This document shows positions 14,515 to 21,933 of a stretch of 40,281 nucleotides of DNA, piece after piece. The translations under genes and the position numbers were made by a program. A model generated the notes under the pieces. The model saw only the letters and a program-made list of their open reading frames with translations, did no database searches and was not told where the DNA came from. The stretch is from a virus. Every line of letters begins with the position of its first letter. Position 1 is the first letter of the stretch. The stretch lies in IMG/VR virus record IMGVR_UViG_3300018476_000021, positions 1 through 40,281 of that record; one strand, 5' to 3'.

Positions 14515-14912
14515 CTGATCCAGGCGATCGTATCCGCGAAGTGACAGAGATGTTGGCCAACGATCGCACAGATGCCGCCGCTTGGCAGTTGCGGGTGGCT
14601 TCTCTCGACGCCATGGTCGCGATGCGAGTCGCTGACCAGGTGATTCGAGTCTCGGCTCTGCAATACGCAGTGCTGATCGGCAAGTACATCCGGATGGAGC
14701 GCGACGCGACGCCGGATGAGCTGCTGTTGGTCGATGAACCGACGGTCGGCATGGAGTGTGTGGTCACCAGCGTGATCGACGTGCCCGATGGCGTCGAGAT
14801 CCGAGGCGAGACGCACGAAGTCTGGACGATCACCCAACGCGACGCCCATCTCTGGCGCTGGCACGTTTGGGACAGTGAGATGGTGCGGCGCGACTACAAG
14901 TATCGAGGCTAG
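14511..14912 (+). CDS. Hypothetical protein (133 aa)
   Basis: An N-terminal helical part (DRIREVTEMLANDRTDAAAW) is followed by a beta-rich part (LLLVDEPTVGMECVVTSVID, HEVWTITQRDAHLWRW). AAGGAGAGG precedes the ATG, which overlaps the previous stop. Family not recognised. Confidence 0.7.
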   Translation: MTDPGDRIREVTEMLANDRTDAAAWQLRVASLDAMVAMRVADQVIRVSALQYAVLIGKYIRMERDATPDELLLVDEPTVGMECVVTSVIDVPDGVEIRGETHEVWTITQRDAHLWRWHVWDSEMVRRDYKYRG

Positions 14913-14921
14913 GAGAGGATC

Positions 14922-15149
14922 ATGCCGTTTGACCCGGGTGGCTGGGAGTCGGCCGGATGGCCGGTCTGGAATTCGCAGCGCTGGCGCCTGTGGGTACCTC
15001 TCGGCGCCCGGGTCAGCCCCCGCTGGGGAATCCTGGTTCGGGATAACGTGAGCCCCCGAGGCACCATCGCGATCCTTAACGCGATCCCCAACATGGACCT
15101 CAACGACGCGGGACAGGTGATCCTGCCGATTCGGAGTCGTCGTGCCTGA
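14922..15149 (+). CDS. Hypothetical protein (75 aa)
   Basis: This is a Trp/Pro/Arg-rich small protein (MPFDPGGWESAGWPVW). AGGAGAGG lies upstream at good spacing. No known function. Confidence 0.65.
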   Translation: MPFDPGGWESAGWPVWNSQRWRLWVPLGARVSPRWGILVRDNVSPRGTIAILNAIPNMDLNDAGQVILPIRSRRA

Positions 15150-15342
15150 CATCGGTGACGGTATCTCAGTTGAGGAGTGGGCCTGGCTCGAAGCGCTCCC
15201 CCGTCGTACTCTCCAGAACCGCGTCGACTACTGGGAGGCGCGTCATCGACTGGAGGATCGCGAGCCCAGCCGCGTGCGCCCCTACGTTTACAGACACCGG
15301 CACGCGGGCTGGTTTGACACGGGGTCCCCTCGTGTGGTATAA
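15142..15342 (+). CDS. Hypothetical protein (66 aa)
   Basis: GTG start; the product begins MPDIGDGISVEEWAWLEALP and is charged and helical. The TAA stop is embedded in the TATAAT box of the next promoter. Not recognised. Confidence 0.65.
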   Translation: MPDIGDGISVEEWAWLEALPRRTLQNRVDYWEARHRLEDREPSRVRPYVYRHRHAGWFDTGSPRVV

Positions 15343-15370
15343 TGGTAGTACACAGCGGGAAGGGAGCCCC
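15314..15370 (+). promoter_or_regulatory. Promoter and start-associated element
   Basis: TTGACA (15314-15319), 18 bp and TATAAT (15338-15343) preceded by TGTGG. This is the closest to consensus in the accessory zone. GGGAAGGGAGCCCC (15357-15370) abuts ATG 15373. Confidence 0.85.
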
Positions 15371-15372
15371 AA

Positions 15373-15606
15373 ATGGCCACGTACGGACTGAAGATCACGC
15401 GCAAGGGCGAGATCGTCACCGACGCCAACATGGCGCAGCAGATCATCATCAACATCTTCGGTGGCGGTAGCGTGGAGGAGTTCTTCGCCGAGTCGGGCCG
15501 CTGGAACGTCAGCGTGCCACGCCGGATCGAGGACCACATCGACTGCCAGGGCTACCAGAGGGCCCTGGCTAAGACGGTTGGCGACGACGCCACGGAATGG
15601 AAGTGA
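15373..15606 (+). CDS. Hypothetical protein (77 aa), likely strongly expressed
   Basis: The product starts MATYGLKITRKGEIVTDANM and contains QIIINIFGGGSVEEFF. A consensus promoter and a start-associated element decide the start. It looks like a small alpha/beta fold; no family recognised. Confidence 0.75.
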   Translation: MATYGLKITRKGEIVTDANMAQQIIINIFGGGSVEEFFAESGRWNVSVPRRIEDHIDCQGYQRALAKTVGDDATEWK

Positions 15607-15776
15607 GCCGCTATCTCGGTATCGCCGTCGCCTATCTGCTCGGTTTGGGCGGTGGGGTCGTTATCGGTACCACGGGAATGTGGACGCACCCCTGGTTTTG
15701 GGTCGGCCTGATTGTAAGCGCGGCAGTCGGGTTTTGGCAAAGTAATCGCCGCGCACGAGGAAGGGAAATGCAATGA
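15603..15776 (+). CDS. Small membrane protein (57 aa)
   Basis: GTG start overlapping the previous stop (GTGA). There are two hydrophobic segments (YLGIAVAYLLGLGGGVVIG and FWVGLIVSAAVGFW) and a basic end. It resembles the two-pass protein at 10276 in design. Role unknown. Confidence 0.65.
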   Translation: MSRYLGIAVAYLLGLGGGVVIGTTGMWTHPWFWVGLIVSAAVGFWQSNRRARGREMQ

Positions 15777-15850
15777 CACTGTTGGACTGCGACAAGTGCG
15801 GGGCGGCAAGCGGTCACTGGCCGTCGTGCCCACACTACCCGTTCGCGTGA
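15773..15850 (+). CDS. Zinc-knuckle-like mini protein (25 aa)
   Basis: MTLLDCDKCGAASGHWPSCP then HYPFA. The C-x2-C ... H ... C-x-H spacing makes one metal site. The start follows GAGGAAGGGAAATGCA, a decayed form of the start-associated element. Both ends overlap neighbours. Confidence 0.5.
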   Translation: MTLLDCDKCGAASGHWPSCPHYPFA

Positions 15851-16056
15851 ACGCCACCGACATCAAGTGGACCCAAGCCGTGACCGTGGTCGGTCACTGC
15901 ACCAAGCACGACAAGAAGCTGTCCGTCACGGTGGAGGTGCCCAAGTCGGGTGACTCGCACTTCGTGATCTGGCGCTGCGAGTCGACCATCGAGACGCCGT
16001 GCAGCCCGATGCAGTGGGCGATGGAGTTCGACCGCTCGGGCATGCTGCCGGTGTAA
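15847..16056 (+). CDS. Hypothetical protein (69 aa)
   Basis: GTG start overlapping the previous stop. The sequence contains VVGHCTKHDKKLSVTVEVPK and WRCESTIETPC, suggesting a small beta-rich metal-binding protein. Not recognised. Confidence 0.65.
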   Translation: MNATDIKWTQAVTVVGHCTKHDKKLSVTVEVPKSGDSHFVIWRCESTIETPCSPMQWAMEFDRSGMLPV

Positions 16057-16078
16057 CCAGTGACATACCGGGTTGGGG

Positions 16079-16132
16079 TTGCGCAGGTGGCCCCAGCCTG
16101 GTATACTGGAAGTTTAGAGGGAAGGGAACCCC
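16079..16132 (+). promoter_or_regulatory. Promoter and start-associated element
   Basis: TTGCGC (16079-16084), 17 bp and TATACT (16102-16107) preceded by TGG. GGGAAGGGAACCCC (16119-16132) lies two bases before ATG 16135. Confidence 0.8.
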
Positions 16133-16134
16133 AA

Positions 16135-16437
16135 ATGAAGACCTGCACCGTAAACGTCACGGGCCACGAGTGCGGCCTGCCCGTCGCGGGCAAGATCCAC
16201 TGGGAGGGCGAGGAGTACGACGACGAGGCGTGCGCTCACCACCTCGCGCTGTTCGCCGATGTTACCGAGCACAACGTGGAGTACTACCCGATCTGCGACG
16301 TCGAGATGCTGGACGCTTACACCCGGGTCACGCTGGTGAGCTGCGGCGAGCTGGCCGTGGCCAAGATGGCGTGGAACGGGGAAGGCGCGGCCTGGGTCTG
16401 CCCCGGCCACCTGGCCCAACTGGCGGAGTGCAACTGA
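16135..16437 (+). CDS. Cys/His-containing hypothetical protein (100 aa)
   Basis: The product starts MKTCTVNVTGHECGLPVAGK and includes DEACAHHLALFAD and CPGHLAQLAEC, a spread of Cys/His typical of a zinc-stabilised small domain. Promoter plus start-associated element fix the start and suggest strong expression. Confidence 0.75.
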   Translation: MKTCTVNVTGHECGLPVAGKIHWEGEEYDDEACAHHLALFADVTEHNVEYYPICDVEMLDAYTRVTLVSCGELAVAKMAWNGEGAAWVCPGHLAQLAECN

Positions 16438-16622
16438 TGAAAGAGCTGACGGTCACGGTAACGATCGCCGACGAGACGAGGACCATCGGCACGTCCGAGC
16501 TGACTGTGCCTCTGGCCGTGGGCTACGATCGCGATGGCGAGGACTGGCTCAAGGATAAGTACCGAGCCGTGGCCAACTTCGTGGTTGACGACGCCTGGCA
16601 CCACATCCGGTGGTCGCCGTGA
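16437..16622 (+). CDS. Hypothetical protein (61 aa)
   Basis: The product starts MKELTVTVTIADETRTIGTS, beta-rich. It overlaps the previous stop (TGATGA). No recognised domain. Confidence 0.65.
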   Translation: MKELTVTVTIADETRTIGTSELTVPLAVGYDRDGEDWLKDKYRAVANFVVDDAWHHIRWSP

Positions 16623-16858
16623 ACCGCGAGGAGGTGGAGGCAGCGGTGCGATTGGCCGATAGCTACCCGCACCTCAATAGCCCGATGGCCAATGCGATCC
16701 ACACACTAGCGGACGCGGCCAAGCGCAAGATCGATACTGACACCCTAATCACCGAGGCGAGGGACCGGTTCCCGATGGATCCGTCGACCCCGCTCGGCGA
16801 GTATGCCAACGGCTGGATCGACGCGATCCGCTACGTGCGGGGCGAGTACGAATGGTGA
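16619..16858 (+). CDS. Hypothetical protein (79 aa)
   Basis: GTG start overlapping the previous stop (GTGA). The product is helical (NREEVEAAVRLADSYPHL), with DTLITEARDRFP later. Function unknown. Confidence 0.65.
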   Translation: MNREEVEAAVRLADSYPHLNSPMANAIHTLADAAKRKIDTDTLITEARDRFPMDPSTPLGEYANGWIDAIRYVRGEYEW

Positions 16859-16944
16859 ATGTCACGCACTGGTTCAAGGTGTGGAAGATCCGCATTCGGC
16901 TAAGCGTGCGGAAACCGCACATCATCGCGACCTGGAGAAGCTAG
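16855..16944 (+). CDS. Tiny basic protein (29 aa)
   Basis: GTG start overlapping the previous stop; the product is VNVTHWFKVWKIRIRLSVRK plus a short end. It is kept because it fills the gap exactly between two coupled genes. ATG 16852 is an alternative start. Function unknown. Confidence 0.4.
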   Translation: MNVTHWFKVWKIRIRLSVRKPHIIATWRS

Positions 16945-17246
16945 TGGTACAACGTATCGAGATGACGCTGGCTGAGAAGCTGGTCACCGCCTGCATCGGC
17001 GAGCTGCGGAAAAACGAGGTGTTCGCCGCCTGGTGGCGCAGCGAGCGTCGAGCCAAGCAGGGCATCATGAACGACTTGCGGCGTGAGGTGCAGTACGTCC
17101 TCGACCGGGAGTTACTGGCACAGATGGGACAGCCGGAAGTTCGCGTGGCGGACAACTCCACCGTTATCCAAGACTTGATCGACAAGATGAAGCCGCCCGA
17201 GGACGAGTGGCGCGGCGTGACCGTGGTGCGAGACCCGGACGAATAA
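16944..17246 (+). CDS. Hypothetical protein (100 aa)
   Basis: GTG start at 16944, preceded by GGAGAAG and sharing one base with the previous stop. The product is helical (EKLVTACIGELRKNEVFAAW, RRAKQGIMNDLRREVQYVLD). Not recognised. Confidence 0.7.
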   Translation: MVQRIEMTLAEKLVTACIGELRKNEVFAAWWRSERRAKQGIMNDLRREVQYVLDRELLAQMGQPEVRVADNSTVIQDLIDKMKPPEDEWRGVTVVRDPDE

Positions 17247-17281
17247 AGCCTGTCTGCCGTGGATCTAGTAGAAAGGTATCT

Positions 17282-17650
17282 ATGGGAGTGGAATCCGGCT
17301 GGTTTCGGCTGACCGGCATCGCAGCAGTGATGGTACTCGTCAAACAGACAGGAGATCAGATCATGACAGCACTCGAAGACATCCAGGTACAGATCGGGCA
17401 GATCAACACCGCGACCAACGACATCGCCGATGACATCAAGGGGCTCAAGGAGCAGCTTGACCAGGCGATCACCTCGGGCGACGTTGAGGCGCAGCTGGAA
17501 GAGAAGCTGCGGACGGTGAGCGACGCACTCGCGCCGCTGGTCACCCGATTGGAGGACGTGGCCAGTCAGACCGACACCACGCAGCCGACCACGGACGAGG
17601 GTGCCCACGTGGACAACACGTTGCCCGAGCCGGAGACCCCGACCCGATAG
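17282..17650 (+). CDS. Coiled-coil protein (122 aa)
   Basis: The core is a long amphipathic helix (EDIQVQIGQINTATNDIADD onward) followed by a Thr/Asp/Pro-rich tail. AGAAAGG before ATG 17282 is a strong ribosome site. ATG 17363, after AGGAG, would give the core alone (95 aa) and is a real alternative. Proteins of this kind often lie just before the terminase in actinophages; the role is not known. Confidence 0.65.
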   Translation: MGVESGWFRLTGIAAVMVLVKQTGDQIMTALEDIQVQIGQINTATNDIADDIKGLKEQLDQAITSGDVEAQLEEKLRTVSDALAPLVTRLEDVASQTDTTQPTTDEGAHVDNTLPEPETPTR

Positions 17651-17745
17651 GATTCCGGGAACATAAACCCGGATAGTCCCCCGTCTGGTAGCGCTGCTGA
17701 CGTGCGGGATGCGGACAGCCCCTCGGACCCCATGGTAGGCAACCC

Positions 17746-17771
17746 GGGGGGCTGATCCGTACCCCCTTTTT
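17746..17771 (+). terminator. Rho-independent terminator before the structural module
   Basis: GGGGG (17746-17751 region) pairs with CCCCC (17762-17766), followed directly by TTTTT (17767-17771). It separates the accessory operon from the terminase promoter. Confidence 0.7.
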
Positions 17772-17794
17772 AGATCCGCGCGCGCACCCCTGGC
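17767..17794 (+). repeat. GC-rich intergenic motif with T-run, copy 2
   Basis: TTTTTAGATCC followed by GCGCGCGCACCCCTGGC (17778-17794). It lies between a terminator and the -35 box of the terminase promoter. Matching copies are at 9811, 25487 and, inverted, 35259. Confidence 0.65.
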
Positions 17795-17805
17795 TGGGGC
17801 GCGTC

Positions 17806-17844
17806 TTGTGCCCGCGTCAAATGGCGTGCTAGAATGGCGGTATG
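17806..17844 (+). promoter_or_regulatory. Leaderless promoter of the structural module
   Basis: TTGTGC (17806-17811), 18 bp and TAGAAT (17830-17835), then six bases and ATG 17842. The 6-nt distance matches the other leaderless starts. Confidence 0.7.
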
Positions 17845-18336
17845 GGCGACTATCCGGAGGCTCCTAACCCCGAGAATCCCCGGCGTGAACTTGAGCTAAT
17901 GACTCAGGTGCAGGCTGAGAAGGACGCCCTCGGGCTGCGGTTGGCGCACTGGAGCTACCGCGATATCGCCGACATCCAGCATGTCAGCATCCCCACGGTG
18001 CGAGCGCGGATCCGACGCGCCATCCAGGCCAGCATCCCCAAGGAAACCCGCGACCAGGCGAGGAAGCTGGAGACCACGCGGCTCGACGCGATGCAGCGGT
18101 TCAACCAGATGGTGATTGAATCGCCGAGCACGACCCTGGCCGAAAAGATGACGGCTCAGGCGATGTGGATCCGCAACCTCGAAGCACGGGCCAAGCTCCT
18201 GGGACTCAACGTCCCGGTCGAGCTGGAAATCAAGTACTCCGGCGCGCTCGACCACGAGATCGAGCAGCTGATGGCTCAGATGCACGCCCAGGCCGAATTC
18301 ATCGAGGCCGAGGGCGAGGCCGAGTCGATCGAATGA
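17842..18336 (+). CDS. terS: Terminase small subunit
   Basis: This 164-aa protein has an HTH-like segment (WSYRDIADIQHVSIPTVRAR) that would bind the packaging site, then long helices for oligomerisation. The acidic C-terminus presumably contacts TerL. It is directly followed by, and overlaps, the large subunit. The ATG is 6 nt from the -10 box. Confidence 0.85.
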   Translation: MGDYPEAPNPENPRRELELMTQVQAEKDALGLRLAHWSYRDIADIQHVSIPTVRARIRRAIQASIPKETRDQARKLETTRLDAMQRFNQMVIESPSTTLAEKMTAQAMWIRNLEARAKLLGLNVPVELEIKYSGALDHEIEQLMAQMHAQAEFIEAEGEAESIE

Positions 18337-19766
18337 GTGACGAGGAGCGCGGTGCTTGGCGTGAGGGCTACGGCCCTGACGGTGGGGATTGGCGCTCCTG
18401 GGATCCCGAGCGTAAGGCTTTCCTTAAGGAGCAGCTAGAGAAGGCGATCGAGAAACGCCGAACCACCTGGCGCTGCGATCGAATGGGATGTGACGGGCGA
18501 CCCCACGGCCAGTATGTGATGCCGCACGCCCGTTGGACACAGCTTCCCCCACCCGACTTGCCTAGACAGGTGCGTGATCCACGCCAGGCCATACCTGTCA
18601 CGGTCACTCTTCCATGGTTAGAGTGGCTGATTATGGCGGGGCGCGGGTGGGGGAAGACCCGTACCGGAGCCGAGTTCATCCGCGAGAAGGTGGGTCAGCT
18701 CGGCGGTAAGGGTCGAATCGCGCTCATTGGTCGCACTGCGGCCGACGTGCGCGATGTTATGGTGGAGGGCGAGTCGGGGATCCTGGGTTGTTTCCCAAGC
18801 TGGGAGCGCCCCGACTACCAGCCGTCCAAGCGGAGGGTAGTATTCCACAACGGGGCGGTAGCGTACTGCTACAGCTCCGAGAAGCCGGATCAACTGCGCG
18901 GTCCTCAGCATCACGCCGCGTGGATCGACGAGATGGCGACTTTCTACAACTTGGCTGATGTGATCTCGAACTATCGGCTAGGTCTGCGGCTGGGCGACGA
19001 TCCCCGCTGCATCATCACCACAACCCCGCGTTCGCGTAAAGAGATTCGCGATCTTCGGTTCTCCCCAACGACGATCACGACGTCCGGACGTACGTACGAC
19101 AATCTGCACAACCTCTCCCACGTCTTCAAGGACGTTGTAGTCCGCAAGTACGAGGGCACTCGGCTTGGCCGCCAAGAGCTAGAGGGAGAGTTCCTCGACG
19201 AGGTCGAGGGCGCACTGTGGACGATCGCCCTGCTCGACGAACACCGCGCCGAGCTGACAATGGTCGAGCCGTTCTTCAAGCAGATGGAAATCGTGGTCGC
19301 CGTCGACCCGGCGGTGACCTATGGTGGCGACGAGACGGGCATCATGGTGTGTGGCCGTCTCGACCACGAAGGCTTCGTGTTGGCTGATCTCAGCGGACAC
19401 TATACCCCCCATGGTTGGGCTCAGACAGTAATTCAAGCAGCCAGCGCCTGGGGCGCAAGCTATATCGTCGCCGAAGTGAACAATGGCGGCGAGATGGTCC
19501 GCGCCACACTAGAATCCCTTCGTCTGCCGCGAGGAGTGAGGTACAAGCCCGTAACTGCAAGTCGGGGCAAGCGACTTCGAGCTGAACCGGTGAGTACCCT
19601 GTACGAACAGGGACTGTGTCACCACGTTGGAATTCATCACGCACTCGAAGACCAGATGACCACGTGGACGCCGGAAGACAAGATGTCGCCCGATCGTCTC
19701 GATGCGCTAGTTTGGGGCATGACTCACCTATTCTTCCGGAGGCGTGGGATGGCGGATGTCGCCTGA
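18333..19766 (+). CDS. terL: Terminase large subunit
   Basis: This 477-aa packaging motor has Walker A AGRGWGKTRTGAEF near 101-115, Walker B AAWIDEMA near 195-202, coupling motif ITTTPR, and a RNase H-like nuclease domain starting VVAVDPAVT near 319-327. The ATG is chosen because it overlaps the terS stop by ATGA. Confidence 0.95.
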   Translation: MSDEERGAWREGYGPDGGDWRSWDPERKAFLKEQLEKAIEKRRTTWRCDRMGCDGRPHGQYVMPHARWTQLPPPDLPRQVRDPRQAIPVTVTLPWLEWLIMAGRGWGKTRTGAEFIREKVGQLGGKGRIALIGRTAADVRDVMVEGESGILGCFPSWERPDYQPSKRRVVFHNGAVAYCYSSEKPDQLRGPQHHAAWIDEMATFYNLADVISNYRLGLRLGDDPRCIITTTPRSRKEIRDLRFSPTTITTSGRTYDNLHNLSHVFKDVVVRKYEGTRLGRQELEGEFLDEVEGALWTIALLDEHRAELTMVEPFFKQMEIVVAVDPAVTYGGDETGIMVCGRLDHEGFVLADLSGHYTPHGWAQTVIQAASAWGASYIVAEVNNGGEMVRATLESLRLPRGVRYKPVTASRGKRLRAEPVSTLYEQGLCHHVGIHHALEDQMTTWTPEDKMSPDRLDALVWGMTHLFFRRRGMADVA

Positions 19767-21126
19767 TAGAAGCTCCCCGTTTGAGCCCGGGGGAGGCTGG
19801 GTCGGCGCGTTCGTAGGCGCGGCAAGCCTGCTGGCAGACCAGGCGAAACGTAGCTGGGCGCGTCGATCCATGCCGCGAAACTGGTCCACACGTGGTGCAC
19901 CCAATCCCCCGGTCACCGGGAGTACGGGCATCCAGGTGACAATGGGTCCAGATGGCCTATACCAGTGGTTGGCGGAGGGCAATCCGGCAGACTGGCGCCA
20001 TTCGGCCATCGCCTACCGCTGTATCGTGGCGATCGCGTCGAACGCAGCAACCTGTCCGTTGGAGATCGTCAACGAAGACGAAGAGCCGGTCGACGACGAT
20101 ATTGTCCAACTCTGGAACCATGCGCCCAACAGCTACATGTCAGCCAGGGTCCTGCGCGAGATGGCCTGGCTTCGGCTTGAAACCAAAGGCCAATGCTTTG
20201 TGTTTATGGACCGAGGCGACTCGGGAGTCGGGCCAGTTGCTAGCCTGCATATCCTCGATTCAAGCTGGGGTGTCGAGCCCATCATTGACGACACCGGACC
20301 CGAGGGAATAGAGGTCCTGGTCGGCTACCGGGTTCACGGCAATGGTGGCAAGACGGGTGCACTCCTGCCCGATGAGATGCTGTGGCTGCGCTATCCAGAC
20401 CCGGACGACGCCTGGGGTTGCCTGCCCCCCTTGAAGGCGGCCTCTTTCGCGCTGGAGCTGGACGACTACAGTCGCCGATTCCAAACCGCGACGATGGCGC
20501 GAGGCGGGACACCGGCCGGTGTGGTCTACCTTGGCGACGTCGACGAGGAGACGCACAAGCAGGTCCGCGCCGATTTGGCCGCGCGGCACGAGCGACCCGA
20601 AGACGCAGGTCGCCATCTCGTCCTGAGCGGGCCGATTCAGTCGAAGTACGATCGCATCTCGTTCAGTAGCGAAGAAGTCAGCTACCTAGACACGCGCATT
20701 CGCACGGCCGAGGAAATCATGATCGCCTTCGGGGTGCCGCGCGATTACCTGATGGGAGGGGTTACTTACGAAAATAGGGCAGCCTCACGGGCTACGCTCT
20801 GGTCGGACACAATTCTCCCCAAGTTGCAGGTCGTCGCTTCCGAAATCGACCTGCAGACGGTGCCCAACCCCCAACAGACTGCCCAGTTCAACACGGATCA
20901 CGTAGAAGCATTGCAAGAATCGGCCGATCAGCGGGTTACCCGTGCGGTCCTGCTGGTCGATGCCGATGTACTAACAATCGACGAAGCCCGAGCAGAGGTC
21001 GGTCGTGACCCCCTGCCGGGAGGCGCGGGTGTCCTTACGCAGACTCCATATCGACAGCGCGCCCAAGCGCCGCCCGTTCGCTCCAACGGGCATCCGCTAC
21101 CGTTGCCGATTGGATCTGCCCCGTGA
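19756..21126 (+). CDS. Portal protein (HK97 family)
   Basis: A 456-aa portal placed between terL and the protease. Conserved blocks include YRCIVAIASNAATCPLEIV and ALELDDYSRRFQTATMARGG, the Phage_portal pattern. ATG 19756 overlaps terL by 11 bases; GTG 19744 is possible. The Pro-rich end is likely disordered. Confidence 0.92.
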   Translation: MSPDRSSPFEPGGGWVGAFVGAASLLADQAKRSWARRSMPRNWSTRGAPNPPVTGSTGIQVTMGPDGLYQWLAEGNPADWRHSAIAYRCIVAIASNAATCPLEIVNEDEEPVDDDIVQLWNHAPNSYMSARVLREMAWLRLETKGQCFVFMDRGDSGVGPVASLHILDSSWGVEPIIDDTGPEGIEVLVGYRVHGNGGKTGALLPDEMLWLRYPDPDDAWGCLPPLKAASFALELDDYSRRFQTATMARGGTPAGVVYLGDVDEETHKQVRADLAARHERPEDAGRHLVLSGPIQSKYDRISFSSEEVSYLDTRIRTAEEIMIAFGVPRDYLMGGVTYENRAASRATLWSDTILPKLQVVASEIDLQTVPNPQQTAQFNTDHVEALQESADQRVTRAVLLVDADVLTIDEARAEVGRDPLPGGAGVLTQTPYRQRAQAPPVRSNGHPLPLPIGSAP

Positions 21127-21401
21127 AGCTCGTTATTCCTGCCAACCCGATGACTGGCAACCGGGAAGGCACCGCTATTCTCCTCCGAGACGGACCGCTT
21201 GACGGCCAGACCGGGGAACACATCGGTACGCTGCCCCTACGGTTAGAACTAGCCGTAGGCCGATGGGGGACCTGGACCTACCTACGAACACGAGACACTG
21301 CTGTTGTGACTGATTTTGTCCCGGGCTCTACCAAGACGCGCACCCGCGAGGGTCACGTCTATGAATGGAATGGTAGAGACCCGGATGGAAATCCAATCTG
21401 A
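21123..21401 (+). CDS. Hypothetical protein between portal and protease (92 aa)
   Basis: GTG start overlapping the portal stop (GTGA). The product is beta-rich (KLVIPANPMTGNREGTAILL, WTYLRTRDTAVVTDFV). It is an insertion in the usual portal-protease order; function unknown. Confidence 0.75.
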   Translation: MKLVIPANPMTGNREGTAILLRDGPLDGQTGEHIGTLPLRLELAVGRWGTWTYLRTRDTAVVTDFVPGSTKTRTREGHVYEWNGRDPDGNPI

Positions 21402-21933
21402 GCGCTACTGTAACGTAGCTTTCGCCGACCTACAGGTCCGTGCGGCAGGGGATGACTCCGGCCCGCACTTCGAGGGATGGGCCTGTAGGGCAAATACCCT
21501 GGATGCCTACGGCACCGAGTTCGCTCCTGGTGCCTGGGCGGCCGGTGGGCTCGACGGTGATCTGTACGCGCTTTGCTGGATGCACGATCCGACGGTACCC
21601 GCTGGTACGTTCAGTGGCGAGGATCGGTCCGACGGGCTGTACATCAAGGGTTGGTGGGACGACACCGCCGACGGTCGAGATTGTCGAGCCAAGGCACTCA
21701 GCGGTTCCGCTCCGGCGCTGAGCGTAGGCTTCCGTCAGGCCATCTTCGACGAGGACAAGCCTAACCGCATTGTAGCGGTCAAGCTAGTTGAAGTTTCACA
21801 GATCACTGCGCGCATGGCTGCGGTGCCAGGCGCAGAACTCACATCCGCACGATCGGCAACTGCCACCGGTCGTCGTCAGGTCGCCGCTGCGCGACTCCGT
21901 TTGCGCTCCACCACTCTGAAAGGACGACCGTGA
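21361..21933 (+). CDS. Prohead protease (HK97-type)
   Basis: This 190-aa serine protease of the U35/S78 family cleaves scaffold and capsid protein during head maturation. WMHDPTVPAGTF carries the likely catalytic His and ALSVGFR the catalytic Ser. ATG 21361 follows GAGGG but overlaps the previous gene by 41 bases. ATG 21385 (MEIQSERY) also fits the family start. Confidence 0.88.
   Translation: MNGMVETRMEIQSERYCNVAFADLQVRAAGDDSGPHFEGWACRANTLDAYGTEFAPGAWAAGGLDGDLYALCWMHDPTVPAGTFSGEDRSDGLYIKGWWDDTADGRDCRAKALSGSAPALSVGFRQAIFDEDKPNRIVAVKLVEVSQITARMAAVPGAELTSARSATATGRRQVAAARLRLRSTTLKGRP

Noticed and set aside
17651-17745. Possible tRNA-like fold before the terminator
   Set aside because: There are some short stems (for example CCGGG/CCCGG) but no T-loop GGTTCGAATC-like sequence and no cloverleaf.
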